Shown: positions 1-8,005 of the stretch, in pieces | How positions within the stretch are numbered: the stretch's first letter is position 1 | Layout of the letters: the number at the start of each line of letters is the position of its first letter | From: Kitasatospora cinereorecta | GTDB lineage: Bacteria > Actinomycetota > Actinomycetes > Streptomycetales > Streptomycetaceae | Direction: 5' to 3' | NCBI RefSeq assembly: GCF_024172095.1 | Contig: NZ_JAMZDX010000003.1 | Span: forward strand, 1,194,001 to 1,258,000 | Length of the DNA: 64,000 nucleotides | Translations under genes and position numbers: made by a program | The notes under the pieces: generated by a model | What the model was told of the DNA's origin: nothing | The model's input: only the letters and a program-made list of their open reading frames with translations | The model's database searches: none

Positions 1-534
1 CTGTCCTCGCCGCACACCTACCAGTCCAACCCGTGGAGCTGGCTGGTCCAGGGCCGCCCGGTGTCCATGTACTGGATGCAGCCCCCGCAGGGGCAGCAGG
101 GCTGCACCGCCGCCGAGGGCTGCGCCAGCCAGATCCTGGCGCTCGGCACCCCGCTGCTGTGGTGGACCGCCTGCTTCGCCCTCGCGTACGCGCTGTGGCG
201 GTGGTTCTTCCGCCGCGACTGGCGGGCCGGGGCGATCCTGGCCGGGGTGGCCGGGATCTACCTGCCCTGGTTCCAGTACCAGCACCGGACGATCTTCTCC
301 TTCTACATGGTCGTGCTGGTCCCCTTCCTGTGCCTGGCGGTGGCGATGATGCTGGGGGCGCTGCTCGGCCCGCCCGGCAGCCCGCCGAGGCGGCGGCGCT
401 GGGGCGCGGCGGCGGCCGGGCTGATCGTGCTGGCGATCGTGGCCTGCTTCGCCTTCTTCTACCCGCTGTACACGGCGGAGGTGATCCCGATGTCCGAGTG
501 GCGCGCCCGGATGTGGCTCACCAGCTGGATCTGA
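1..534 (+). CDS. pmt: Protein O-mannosyltransferase, C-terminal part (starts before the window)
   Basis: This is the last 177 residues of an integral membrane glycosyltransferase of the PMT/GT39 type. Such enzymes move mannose from polyprenyl-phosphate-mannose to Ser/Thr of exported proteins on the outer face of the membrane. The visible part has the family's loop with YQSNPWSW and a following RPVSMYW, then four hydrophobic helices, which matches the C-terminal four-helix domain. The catalytic N-terminal loop lies outside the window. The frame is open from base 1 and ends in TGA at 532-534. The next gene starts only 3 bp later, so the two are probably co-transcribed. Confidence 0.85.
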   Translation: MSSPHTYQSNPWSWLVQGRPVSMYWMQPPQGQQGCTAAEGCASQILALGTPLLWWTACFALAYALWRWFFRRDWRAGAILAGVAGIYLPWFQYQHRTIFSFYMVVLVPFLCLAVAMMLGALLGPPGSPPRRRRWGAAAAGLIVLAIVACFAFFYPLYTAEVIPMSEWRARMWLTSWI

Positions 535-537
535 CCG

Positions 538-1302
538 GTGGCCGCCGCACAGCTGCTGCCGGTCACCCCGGCGCTCGGCGCGGCCTGCGCGGTGCTGCTG
601 GCGGCCGCCGTCGCGGTGGCCGGGTGGGGCCTGCTCGGGCATGGCTGGGCGGTGCTGCGGGCCGGGGCGCGGGCGGCGGTTCAGCTGGCCGCGGTGGCGC
701 TGGTGATCGCCTGGGTGGTCGGGTCGCTGTGGACGTCCGCGCTGTTCGTGCTGCTGATGTTCACGGTGGCGGTGCGCACCGCCGGGCGGCGGGTCACCCG
801 GGGCCCCGGCTGGGCCTGGGCGGGGCTGCCGATCGCCACCGGGGTGGTACCGGTCCTGGTGCTGCTGCTCGCCACCGGGCTGCTGCCGCCCAAGGGCCTG
901 TCGGTGATCCCGGTGGCCGGGATCCTGATCGGCGGTGCACTGACCGCCACCTCGCTGGCCGGCCGGCGGGCCCTGGACGAGCTGCGCACCCGCCGCGGCG
1001 AGGTGGAGGCGGCGCTGGCGCTCGGCTTCGAGCCGCGCGACGCGCGCCTGGAGATGTGCCGCACCGCGGCGGCGACCTCGCTCGTCCCGGCCCTCGACCA
1101 GACCCGGACCGTGGGGCTGGTCACGTTGCCCGGCGCGTTCGTCGGCATGCTGCTGGGCGGCGCGACCCCCGTACAGGCCGGTGCCGTCCAGCTGTTCGTG
1201 CTGGTGGCGCTGCTCGCGGTGGAGTCGGCGGCGATCGTGGTGGTGCTGGAACTGGTCGGCCGGGGCCTGCTGGCCGCCGGGGCGGCGGACGGCGTCGGGT
1301 AG
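538..1302 (+). CDS. FetB/YbbM-family (UPF0014) ABC permease
   Basis: A 254-residue, roughly seven-helix membrane protein. Family features are the stretch PVAGILIGGALTATSLA, the cytoplasmic block DELRTRRGEVEAALALG, and the signature DQTRTVGLVTLPGAFVGMLLGG. In E. coli the homologue FetB pairs with the ATPase FetA for iron export. No FetA-like ATPase is visible next to this gene, so the substrate and partner are open. The GTG start at 538 follows the upstream stop by 3 bp. A Mn2+ riboswitch begins 12 bp after its stop. Confidence 0.8.
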   Translation: MAAAQLLPVTPALGAACAVLLAAAVAVAGWGLLGHGWAVLRAGARAAVQLAAVALVIAWVVGSLWTSALFVLLMFTVAVRTAGRRVTRGPGWAWAGLPIATGVVPVLVLLLATGLLPPKGLSVIPVAGILIGGALTATSLAGRRALDELRTRRGEVEAALALGFEPRDARLEMCRTAAATSLVPALDQTRTVGLVTLPGAFVGMLLGGATPVQAGAVQLFVLVALLAVESAAIVVVLELVGRGLLAAGAADGVG

Positions 1303-1313
1303 GGTGGACGCGT

Positions 1314-1414
1314 TGAAGGGGAGTAGCCCTCCACCGGACCGTCGACATACTGGCGCGCTCTTCGTGAGCGGCCCGGCGCCCGGGACACCCTCGCGGTGTC
1401 GGCGAGACCTTCGG
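1314..1414 (+). promoter_or_regulatory. Mn2+-sensing yybP-ykoY riboswitch
   Basis: The segment has the conserved loops of the yybP-ykoY aptamer in the right order. AAGGGGAGTAGC lies at 1316-1327, GTCGACATACTG at 1341-1352, and GGCGAGACCTT at 1401-1411. The closing helix P1 is GAAGG (1315-1319) with CCTTC (1408-1412). The family binds Mn2+ and turns on Mn exporters. The gene 100 bp downstream is a TMEM165/GDT1 exporter, a known target class. Confidence 0.88.
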
Positions 1415-1510
1415 CCGCAGTGCTGTGACCATTGACCAGTGCTGGCGGGCCGAGGCGTCCCCCGACGGAGCTCCGGTCCGGCAGCCCGAACCGAGAGACC
1501 TGCCGCTTCG

Positions 1511-2098
1511 ATGAACCCCCTGACGATCGCCGCGCTCACCTTCGGCGTCATCTTCCTCGCCGAGCTTCCCGACAAGACCGCGCTGGCCAGCCTGGTGCTC
1601 GGCACCAAGTACCGGGCCGGCTACGTGTTCGCCGGCATCGCCGCCGCGTTCGCCCTCCAGGTCGGCCTCGCACTGGTGGCCGGCAGCCTGCTCGCCCTGC
1701 TGCCGCAACGCTGGGTCGAGGGCGTGACCGGACTGCTCTTCCTGGTCGGCGCGGTGATGTTGCTCTGGCACCGCGACGAGGAGGACGACGGCCACCAGGG
1801 CAAGGAGCCGTCCTCCGGCTCGTTCTGGAAGGTCGCGGGCGCCAGCTTCGCGCTGGTCGCGGTCGCCGAGTTCGGCGACCTGACCCAGATCATGACCGCC
1901 AACCTGGCCGCCAAGTACGCCGACCCGCTGGCCGTCGGAGTCGGCTCCTGGCTGGCGCTGTGCGCCGTCGGCGGCATCGCCATCCTGGGCGGGCAGAAGC
2001 TGCTCAAGCACGTGCCGATGCGGCTGATCGTCCGGGTGGCGGCCTGCGTGATGCTGGTGCTCGCGGCGGTCAGCCTGGGGCGGGCGGTCATCGGCTGA
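1511..2098 (+). CDS. TMEM165/GDT1-family (UPF0016) Mn2+ exporter
   Basis: A 195-residue membrane protein with the two inverted family motifs: ELPDKT near residue 18 (a variant of E-x-G-D-K/R-T/S) and EFGDLT near residue 120. Six helices are predicted in two triplets separated by a hydrophilic loop rich in acidic and basic residues. Members export Mn2+ or exchange cations for protons, and bacterial ones are typically induced by Mn2+ through the riboswitch found directly upstream here. The ATG at 1511 begins MNPLTIAALTFG, the normal N-terminus. Earlier in-frame codons would run back toward the riboswitch and are less likely. Confidence 0.9.
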   Translation: MNPLTIAALTFGVIFLAELPDKTALASLVLGTKYRAGYVFAGIAAAFALQVGLALVAGSLLALLPQRWVEGVTGLLFLVGAVMLLWHRDEEDDGHQGKEPSSGSFWKVAGASFALVAVAEFGDLTQIMTANLAAKYADPLAVGVGSWLALCAVGGIAILGGQKLLKHVPMRLIVRVAACVMLVLAAVSLGRAVIG

Positions 2099-2119
2099 GC
2101 CGGCCCCGCCGACGCGGGA

Positions 2120-3301
2120 TCAGGTGTAGTTGGTGAGAGCCTTGCGGGTGGCCGGCCCGCACCAGCCGTCCTCGCCGGACACGGCGGCGAGCCGCTGGAA
2201 GTACCGGACGGCCTGCTCGGTCTTCTTGTCGAAGGTGCCGGTGACCAGCGAGTCGTCGTACGCCCAGTACATGGCGTCGACCAGCTGCGTCTGGAGCAGG
2301 GTCACGTCCTGGCCCTGGTCGCCGCGGCGCAGGTCGCGGGGGGAGGGGGCGGCGGTCGGGGTGCTCGCGCTGGGGCTCGGCTTGGGCGCGCTGCTGCTGG
2401 GTGCGGTGGTGGCCGGGGCGGCGGGCGCGGTGGTGGCCGGCTGCGGGGCCTTGGAGGTCGGCGGTCTGCTGGTGCGGGTGGAACTGGCCGGGGCCGGCGA
2501 GGCGCTGAGCGAGGGGTCGGTCGTCGGCACGCTCGGGCCCGGGTAGGGCAGTCCGCTGTCGGTGGGCGCGGGCAGCGCCCGGTCGGAGTGGTCAGCCGGC
2601 GCCGGGTTCAGCGCCAGCGCCAGGCCCGCGCCGACGGCCGCGAGGCCCACCGCCGCACCGACGATCACCAGCCGCCGCTTGCCGGCCTGCTGCTGCTGGG
2701 AGCGGCGCTCGGAGCGGGAGAGCGGGGGTTGGCCGTCCTCCTCGTGGAAGGCGAACATGCCGAGGTCGCTGCCGCGCGGCCGCCGGTCGTCCTCCCACGG
2801 CTGGTCCACGTCCACCGGCTCCGCTCCCGGCCCGGCGTGGGGCTGGGCGGGGTACGGCTGCGCGGAGTGGGCCTGCGGGGCGTACGGCTGGGCCGGGGCG
2901 TGACCGGGTACCGGGGGGAGGTGGCCCGGCGGCGGGGGCACCTGAGCGGGCACCTGAGTGGGCATCGACCCGGGCTGGGCCGGGATCAGCGCCGTGGCCG
3001 CAGACGGTGACACCGGCGGCGCCGGGGGCGCGGCCGGCTGCCGCGGGACCGGGCCGGTGACGATCGGGGGCGCGGTGACCGGGGGTGCGGCGACCGGGGG
3101 CATCACCCGGGTGGCGAACGGGTCCTGGGCCCGTCCGGCAGATCCGGGCTGCTCCGGCGGCGCCGCCGCCACGTACGGGCGGACCAGCGGCGGCCCCTCC
3201 ATCGAGGGGAGCACGGCGGTCTCGGCGCTGGGGTCCGAGGAGCAGTAGCAGCCGCTCGCCGTCCGTGCCGCACCGCAGCGGGGGCAGAGCTCTGCCGGCA
3301 T
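2120..3301 (-). CDS. Zinc-ribbon, membrane-anchored peptidoglycan-binding protein
   Basis: A 393-residue protein in four parts. Residues 6-20 carry a CPRCG...CYC zinc-ribbon-like motif. Next comes a long Pro/Ala-rich cytoplasmic region with an acidic patch. A single membrane helix lies at about 207-233, and a Ser/Thr/Pro-rich spacer follows. The C-terminal 70 residues form a peptidoglycan-binding domain of the PG_binding_1 type (RGDQGQDVTLLQTQL to WCGPATRKAL). It probably links a cytoplasmic or membrane event to the cell wall. The ATG at 3301 has GAGGAGG 8 nt upstream, so it is preferred over a TTG at 3325. It follows the sigma-factor gene on the same strand. Confidence 0.72.
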   Translation of the reverse strand: MPAELCPRCGAARTASGCYCSSDPSAETAVLPSMEGPPLVRPYVAAAPPEQPGSAGRAQDPFATRVMPPVAAPPVTAPPIVTGPVPRQPAAPPAPPVSPSAATALIPAQPGSMPTQVPAQVPPPPGHLPPVPGHAPAQPYAPQAHSAQPYPAQPHAGPGAEPVDVDQPWEDDRRPRGSDLGMFAFHEEDGQPPLSRSERRSQQQQAGKRRLVIVGAAVGLAAVGAGLALALNPAPADHSDRALPAPTDSGLPYPGPSVPTTDPSLSASPAPASSTRTSRPPTSKAPQPATTAPAAPATTAPSSSAPKPSPSASTPTAAPSPRDLRRGDQGQDVTLLQTQLVDAMYWAYDDSLVTGTFDKKTEQAVRYFQRLAAVSGEDGWCGPATRKALTNYT

Positions 3302-3463
3302 GGGCCGGTCCTCCTCGGGTCGCAATGAACGGCCTGATTATGCAGCAGTGGAATGAGCGGCGACAGGGACGGGCGATGGTCACTGGTGCCCTTGTCCCAT
3401 TTGATGGTGAAACGGCTGCCGTGAACGATTGGTGAAGGTGCCGACAGGCGGTGGTGAACGGCC

Positions 3464-3964
3464 TCAGCCGAACAGCATCTCCCGGTCGGAGCCCAGATGG
3501 GCGCGGAGCACCGCCAGGGAGCGCATGCTCTGCGACTTCACGATCGCCGTGCTGACCCCGAGGATCTCCGCGGTGGTCTCCACGCTGTGGTCCTCCCAGT
3601 ACCGCAGCACCACGATCGCCCGGTCCCGCTCGGGCAGCAGGGTCAGCGCGTCGAGCAGGGTGAGCCGCACCGCCGTGGTGTCCCGGCCGGGGGCGGGGCC
3701 CTCCGGCAGCGCCGCGGTGGCCAGTTCGCCGCTGCTGCGCAGGCGGCGGTGGTCCAGCAGGGAGTTGAGCAGCACCTTGCGGGCGTAGACGAACGGGTCG
3801 CCGTCCCGGCGGTTGATCCGCTTCCACGCCACGTACATCTTGGTCAGCGTGGTCTGGGTGAGGTCCTGGGCCAGGTGCCAGTCGCGGCACATCAGGAAGG
3901 CGATCTGCCGGAGGCGTCCCGCGCCGGCCTCGGCGAACGCGGTGAAGTCTGCGTCGTCGCGCAC
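3464..3964 (-). CDS. SigE-family ECF RNA polymerase sigma factor
   Basis: A 166-residue sigma-70-type factor. Region 2 is seen in RLRQIAFLMCRDWHLAQDLTQ and the following helix. Region 4 is seen in LPERDRAIVVLRYWEDHSVETTAEILG, followed by the recognition helix VSTAIVKSQSMRSL. The length and the AEILGVS...VKSQ pattern match the actinobacterial SigE family, which lacks long extensions. The start is GTG at 3964. The gene lies 73 bp downstream of a membrane-protein gene that is its likely partner, and 162 bp upstream of the zinc-ribbon/peptidoglycan-binding gene. Confidence 0.88.
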   Translation of the reverse strand: MRDDADFTAFAEAGAGRLRQIAFLMCRDWHLAQDLTQTTLTKMYVAWKRINRRDGDPFVYARKVLLNSLLDHRRLRSSGELATAALPEGPAPGRDTTAVRLTLLDALTLLPERDRAIVVLRYWEDHSVETTAEILGVSTAIVKSQSMRSLAVLRAHLGSDREMLFG

Positions 3965-4037
3965 TGGTTGAAGTCCCGATCTGTCGTACGGAGTGGGGGA
4001 GGCGCCGCGGCCCGGGCGGACCGCGGCGCCGGGCGGG

Positions 4038-4889
4038 TCAGTGGAGCTCGGGCAGGTGGGGGAAGGTGCGCTCCGCGGACGCGGCCAGCCCGCCGTCCAC
4101 CTGGGCGCTGATCGACGGGTCCCCGGCCAGCGCGATCGCCTGGGGGACGGTCAGGGCGCTGATGCCGGGCGGGTTGGTCGCCCCGTCCCAGGCCAGGCAG
4201 GTCCCCACCAGCACGGTGACCAGCAGCCCGTCCTGGTGCGCCACCGCGACCTCGGTGTTCTCCACACAGTTGCCGGGCACCGTGGACACCCGGACCGGCT
4301 GGCCCATCCCGTCGGTGTAGCACTGGGTGTCCGCCGCCGGCCGGCAGCTGAACGCCCCGGCCTGGCCCGGGTACGTCAGCACCCGCACCATGCCGGTGCC
4401 CCGGCCGGACGTCAGATCGAGCTGGACGCCCGGCTCGTTGCCGGCCGCCGCCGCGAAGCCGCCGACGTGCTCGACGCTGCGCGGGAGCAGGTCGAGGACG
4501 GTGGCGAGCAGCGCCGGCGCGGTCATCGGGACCCGCTTGCCGCTCATCGCCGGCGGGACCCGCGGCCAGTCGCTGCCGCGGACCGTCGAGGTGGGAGCGG
4601 GTTCGGGAACCCCGCTCGGGGCCGGGCCCGGTCCGGTGCCGGGCGTAGGGCCGGCGGAGGTGCCCGCCGGGCCGGCGGCGACCCGGGCGGACTGCGCCGG
4701 GCCGAGAGGGCCGACCAGCAGCACCAGGACGGCGGCGGCCAGGGCGGCCGCCGACCCGCCCAGCGCGGCGAGGTTCCGCCGGCGGCGGACGCGGAGCCCG
4801 TCGCGGGTGGCGGTGGCCACCAGATCTCCCAGCGGGGGAGCGCCCTGGTCGGACAGCTCCCTGGCCAGGGCGGTACGGAAGTCGTTCAC
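4038..4889 (-). CDS. Membrane protein linked to the SigE-family sigma factor (putative anti-sigma or co-regulator)
   Basis: A 283-residue protein. It has about 35 charged cytoplasmic residues ending in RVRRRR, one membrane helix at about 42-65, a Pro/Gly-rich spacer, and an extracytoplasmic domain of about 200 residues. That domain has Cys residues (SCRPAADTQC, GNC, GTC) likely to form disulphides. The N-terminus lacks the HxxxCxxC zinc motif of classical anti-sigma factors. It sits just upstream of the sigma gene on the same strand, so a regulatory role is inferred from position only. GTG at 4889 is the start. Confidence 0.55.
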   Translation of the reverse strand: MNDFRTALARELSDQGAPPLGDLVATATRDGLRVRRRRNLAALGGSAAALAAAVLVLLVGPLGPAQSARVAAGPAGTSAGPTPGTGPGPAPSGVPEPAPTSTVRGSDWPRVPPAMSGKRVPMTAPALLATVLDLLPRSVEHVGGFAAAAGNEPGVQLDLTSGRGTGMVRVLTYPGQAGAFSCRPAADTQCYTDGMGQPVRVSTVPGNCVENTEVAVAHQDGLLVTVLVGTCLAWDGATNPPGISALTVPQAIALAGDPSISAQVDGGLAASAERTFPHLPELH

Positions 4890-5047
4890 GGTAAGTCCTC
4901 GGTCTCACCCGCACGCCGGCCATGCGGGACCCGCTCCTGCGCGGGGCTCTGACCCTCATGACGGGTCGGGGCGCCGGATCGGTGGCAGCGGACCGGAACT
5001 TCTTTCCGGGGACGGCGGCGGGCCGGCGGGCGGCGGGTGAGGCGGGG

Positions 5048-5983
5048 TCAGCCCGCCGCAGCCCGGTACTGCTGCGGGCTGACCCCGCGGACCCGCTTGA
5101 ACGCGGCGCTCAGCGCGAAGGCGCTGCCGTAGCCGACCCGGCGGGCCACCGCGGCGAGGGTGGCGTCCGGTTCGGCCAGCAGGTCGGCGGCGAGGGCGAG
5201 GCGCCAGCCGGTCAGGTACGCCATCGGCGGCTCGCCCACCAGCTCGGTGAACCGCCTGGCCAGCGCCGCCCGGGAGGAGCCGACCTCGGCGGCGAGCCCG
5301 CCCACCGTCCACGGCCGGGCCGGATCGGCGTGCAGCAGCCCGAGCGCCGGACCCACCACCGGGTCGCCGTGCGCCCGGTACCAGGCCGGCGCCGCGCCGG
5401 ACGGCCGGGCGAAGTGTGCCCGCAGCGCGCTGATCAGCAGCAGGTCGAGCAGCCGGTCGAGGACCACCTCCTGCCCCGGCTCGTCCCGGCCGATCTCCTC
5501 GGCCAGCAGCGGCAGCAGCGGCGAACTCCACTCCTCGGCGGTCAGCAGCAGGACGGCGGGCAGCGCGCGCAGCAGCCGGCCGCTGACCTCCCCGCGCAGC
5601 TGGTACGTGCCGCTGAGCAGCACGCTCGCCGCGTCCGGCGCACTCCCGAAGGTCCGCACGCCCTGGTCCAGCTCCTCGCAGAGCAGCTGCCCGTCCGGCG
5701 TGGTCGACACCTGCCCGGGATGGATCACCACCTGCGGCCCGGTCGCCGGGTCGTCGGCGACGGTGTACGGCTCGGGGCCGCGAACCACCGCCAGATCGCC
5801 CGGCCGCAGCCGGACCGCCGACCCCCGGTCGGGGACGAGCCAGCCCTCGCCGCGCGCCATGGACAGCACGGTCAGCGGCGCCTCGTCGCGAATCCGGACC
5901 GCCCACGGCGGGTCGAACACCGACCGCAGCAGAAAGGCTCCCTGCGCCCGGGGCCCGGACAGCAGCGCACCCAGAGCGTCCAT
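5048..5983 (-). CDS. AraC-family transcriptional regulator with cupin sensor domain
   Basis: A 311-residue regulator. Residues 1 to about 180 form a cupin domain (MDALGALLSGPRAQGAF, the RPGDLAVVRGP strand, and PQVVIHPG), as in AraC regulators that carry a Cupin_6 domain. Residues from about 205 to the end hold two helix-turn-helix motifs: WTVGGLAAEVGSSRAALARRF and LAAVARRVGYGSAFALSAAFKR. It is divergent from the DUF1772 membrane-protein gene at 6092, with 108 bp between starts, and may control it. The ATG at 5983 begins the conserved cupin N-terminus. Confidence 0.85.
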   Translation of the reverse strand: MDALGALLSGPRAQGAFLLRSVFDPPWAVRIRDEAPLTVLSMARGEGWLVPDRGSAVRLRPGDLAVVRGPEPYTVADDPATGPQVVIHPGQVSTTPDGQLLCEELDQGVRTFGSAPDAASVLLSGTYQLRGEVSGRLLRALPAVLLLTAEEWSSPLLPLLAEEIGRDEPGQEVVLDRLLDLLLISALRAHFARPSGAAPAWYRAHGDPVVGPALGLLHADPARPWTVGGLAAEVGSSRAALARRFTELVGEPPMAYLTGWRLALAADLLAEPDATLAAVARRVGYGSAFALSAAFKRVRGVSPQQYRAAAG

Positions 5984-6091
5984 GCCGGCCAGCCTATGCC
6001 CTCGCCCCGCGCGGTGGAGGCTGGACGTCCGCGCATGCGGCCGAGCGCCTCGGCCATGGAGCCCGCCGGCCCAGGCCGATTGACTGACGGT

Positions 6092-6628
6092 ATGACACAA
6101 CGTACGGGGGTTGTCGGAATGTCGGCTCTTCGCATCGCAGTCCTGATCGCGGCCACCCTGGCCACCGGCCTCAGCGCCGGACTCTTCTACTCCTACGCCT
6201 GCTCGGTGATGCCCGGCCTCGCCCGGGCCGACGACCGCAGCTTCGTCGAGGTGATGCAGCGGATCAACGTCGCCATCCTCAACGGCTGGTTCATGCTCGT
6301 CTTCCTCGGCGCGCTGCTGCTGATCCTGCTCGCCGGCGCCCTGCAACTCGGCGGCGGCAGCCGGGCGGTGCTGCTGTGGACCGTCGCCGCGGCGGTCTGC
6401 TACCTGGCGATGCTGGCGATCACCGGCGCGGTCAACGTCCCGCTCAACAACCGTCTGGCAGCAGCCGGTTCACCCGACAGCGGGGCCGACCTCGCCGCCG
6501 TCCGGGCTGCCTTCGAGGCGACCTGGGTGCGCTGGAACGTGGTCCGCGCCCTCACCTCCACCGCCGCCTTCGCCTGCCTCACCGGCGCGCTGGTCCTCGC
6601 CGCGCGCACCCCGGCCGGCGCACGCTGA
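6092..6628 (+). CDS. DUF1772-type four-helix membrane protein
   Basis: A 178-residue protein with four hydrophobic helices. Typical DUF1772 features are a first helix ending in GLSAGLFYSYACSVMPGL, the soluble segment FVEVMQRIN, a middle AVNVPLNNRL and a late WVRWNVVR. The function of the family is unknown. It is divergent from the AraC regulator at 5048-5983, a common arrangement for a regulator and its target. ATG at 6092 is taken as the start; an internal ATG at 6119 is possible. Confidence 0.75.
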   Translation: MTQRTGVVGMSALRIAVLIAATLATGLSAGLFYSYACSVMPGLARADDRSFVEVMQRINVAILNGWFMLVFLGALLLILLAGALQLGGGSRAVLLWTVAAAVCYLAMLAITGAVNVPLNNRLAAAGSPDSGADLAAVRAAFEATWVRWNVVRALTSTAAFACLTGALVLAARTPAGAR

Positions 6629-6700
6629 GCGGGGGACACCGAGCGGGGGACGCCGAGCGGCGCGGGCCCCGGACGGCAGGCGGTGGTGCAGGATGGAGGC

Positions 6701-7036
6701 ATGTCTGTTGTGAAGATCAATGTGCTGACGGTGCCGGCCGAGATGCGGGAGACCCTGGAGCAGCGGTTCGCCGCACGGGCCGGCGCGGTGGAGAACTCCG
6801 ACGGTTTCGAGTGGTTCGAGCTGCTGCGCCCGACCGAGGGGACGGACCAGTACCTGGTCTACACCCGGTGGGCCAGCGAGGAGCACTTCAAGGCGTGGAT
6901 GGAGGGCCCGATGCAGGCGGCCCACCGCCAGGGCCCGCCGGCGGCCGAGGGCGAGGCGCCCAAGCGCCCGGCGGCCACCGACTCCACCCTGTGGTCCTTC
7001 GAGGTGGTCCAGTCCACCGGACCGAAGCAGGCCTGA
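6701..7036 (+). CDS. IsdG/MhuD-family heme-degrading monooxygenase
   Basis: A 111-residue alpha/beta-barrel (ABM-fold) protein. Numbered from the ATG at 6701, it has Asn7, Trp66 and His75. These are the positions of the substrate-orienting Asn, the distal Trp and the heme-ligand His in mycobacterial MhuD and staphylococcal IsdG. This makes cytoplasmic heme breakdown with iron release much more likely than a polyketide-oxidising role. A GGAGG sequence lies just before the ATG. It is a single gene with no obvious operon partner. A heme-sensing system occurs elsewhere in the window (48.2-51.2 kb). Confidence 0.78.
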   Translation: MSVVKINVLTVPAEMRETLEQRFAARAGAVENSDGFEWFELLRPTEGTDQYLVYTRWASEEHFKAWMEGPMQAAHRQGPPAAEGEAPKRPAATDSTLWSFEVVQSTGPKQA

Positions 7037-7093
7037 GCCGGCGGCCGGGCCGTCCCGCCGGCGGGCGGTGCGACGGCCCGGCCGGCCCGCGGG

Positions 7094-8005
7094 TCAGTGG
7101 CCGTCGCGGCCGGCCGTCGGGATGAAGTCGGCGGGGGCGGCGAAGGCGGCCCGGCGGGTGGCCCGGCGCAGGGTGCGCAGCAGCGGGCCGCCCACGGTCA
7201 GGCAGAGCACCGCGGTGAGCGCCGCCCGCGGCAGGTCCCAGCCCAGCGAGGTGGTCAGGCAGTAGACGGCGAACCGGCCGAGGTTGGCCGAGAGCACGTC
7301 GCCCGGGACGAACGAGACCGAGCTGGACAGACCGGCGATGTACGGCCAGCCCTGGAGGTTCATCACCGTCCCGTACGCCACCGCGGCGAGCGACCCGTAC
7401 CCGGCCAGCAGCAGCCGCTCGCGGCGCCCGCGCAGGGCGGCGCGGCCGGGCAGCAGCCCGGCGCCCAGGCAGACCCAGCCCATCGCCAGCATCTGGAACG
7501 GCAGCCACGGCCCGACCCCGCCGGTGAGCAGCGCCGACGCGGACATCGACAGCGCCCCCAGCACGAAGCCGAACCCCGGCCCGAGCACCCGTCCGGCCAG
7601 CACCATCAGGAAGAACATCGGCTCCAGCCCGGCCGTCCCCGCGCCCAGCGGGCGCAACGCCGCACCGGCGGCCGCCAGTACGCCGAGCATCGCCACCGCC
7701 TTGGCGTCCAGGCCGCGCTCGCCCTGTGAGATCTGGGCCAGCAGGACGGCCAGCAGCAGCGGCAGCAGCAGGGCGAACAGCCACGGCGCGTCGGCGGCGT
7801 GCCCGACCAGGTCCGAGCTGCGCGCCGCCAGCAGCGGCCAGCCGAACGCGGCCGCGCCGACGCCGGAGACCAGGGTCAGGGCCAGCGCCGAGCGCCGCCC
7901 GAGCGGCACCGCCGGGACCCGGCCGCGGTCGGCGTCCGGGTCGGCGGTGCGGTCGGCACTCCGGTCGGCGGTCGGGGTGGTGAGCGCGGAGTCCGGGTGC
8001 GTCAC
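7094..8005 (-). CDS. ECF transporter S component (probable cobalamin uptake)
   Basis: A 303-residue membrane protein. It has a hydrophilic N-terminus of about 55 residues and then six or more helices, with the typical small-residue-rich core (ALGALSMSASALLTGGVGPWLPFQMLAMGW). It is the last gene of an operon with an ECF ATPase and EcfT, and its GTG start overlaps the ATPase stop by 4 bp (GTGA). The operon lies behind a cobalamin riboswitch, so it probably provides the B12-specific membrane subunit. The substrate is inferred from the riboswitch, not from residues. Confidence 0.82.
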   Translation of the reverse strand: MTHPDSALTTPTADRSADRTADPDADRGRVPAVPLGRRSALALTLVSGVGAAAFGWPLLAARSSDLVGHAADAPWLFALLLPLLLAVLLAQISQGERGLDAKAVAMLGVLAAAGAALRPLGAGTAGLEPMFFLMVLAGRVLGPGFGFVLGALSMSASALLTGGVGPWLPFQMLAMGWVCLGAGLLPGRAALRGRRERLLLAGYGSLAAVAYGTVMNLQGWPYIAGLSSSVSFVPGDVLSANLGRFAVYCLTTSLGWDLPRAALTAVLCLTVGGPLLRTLRRATRRAAFAAPADFIPTAGRDGH

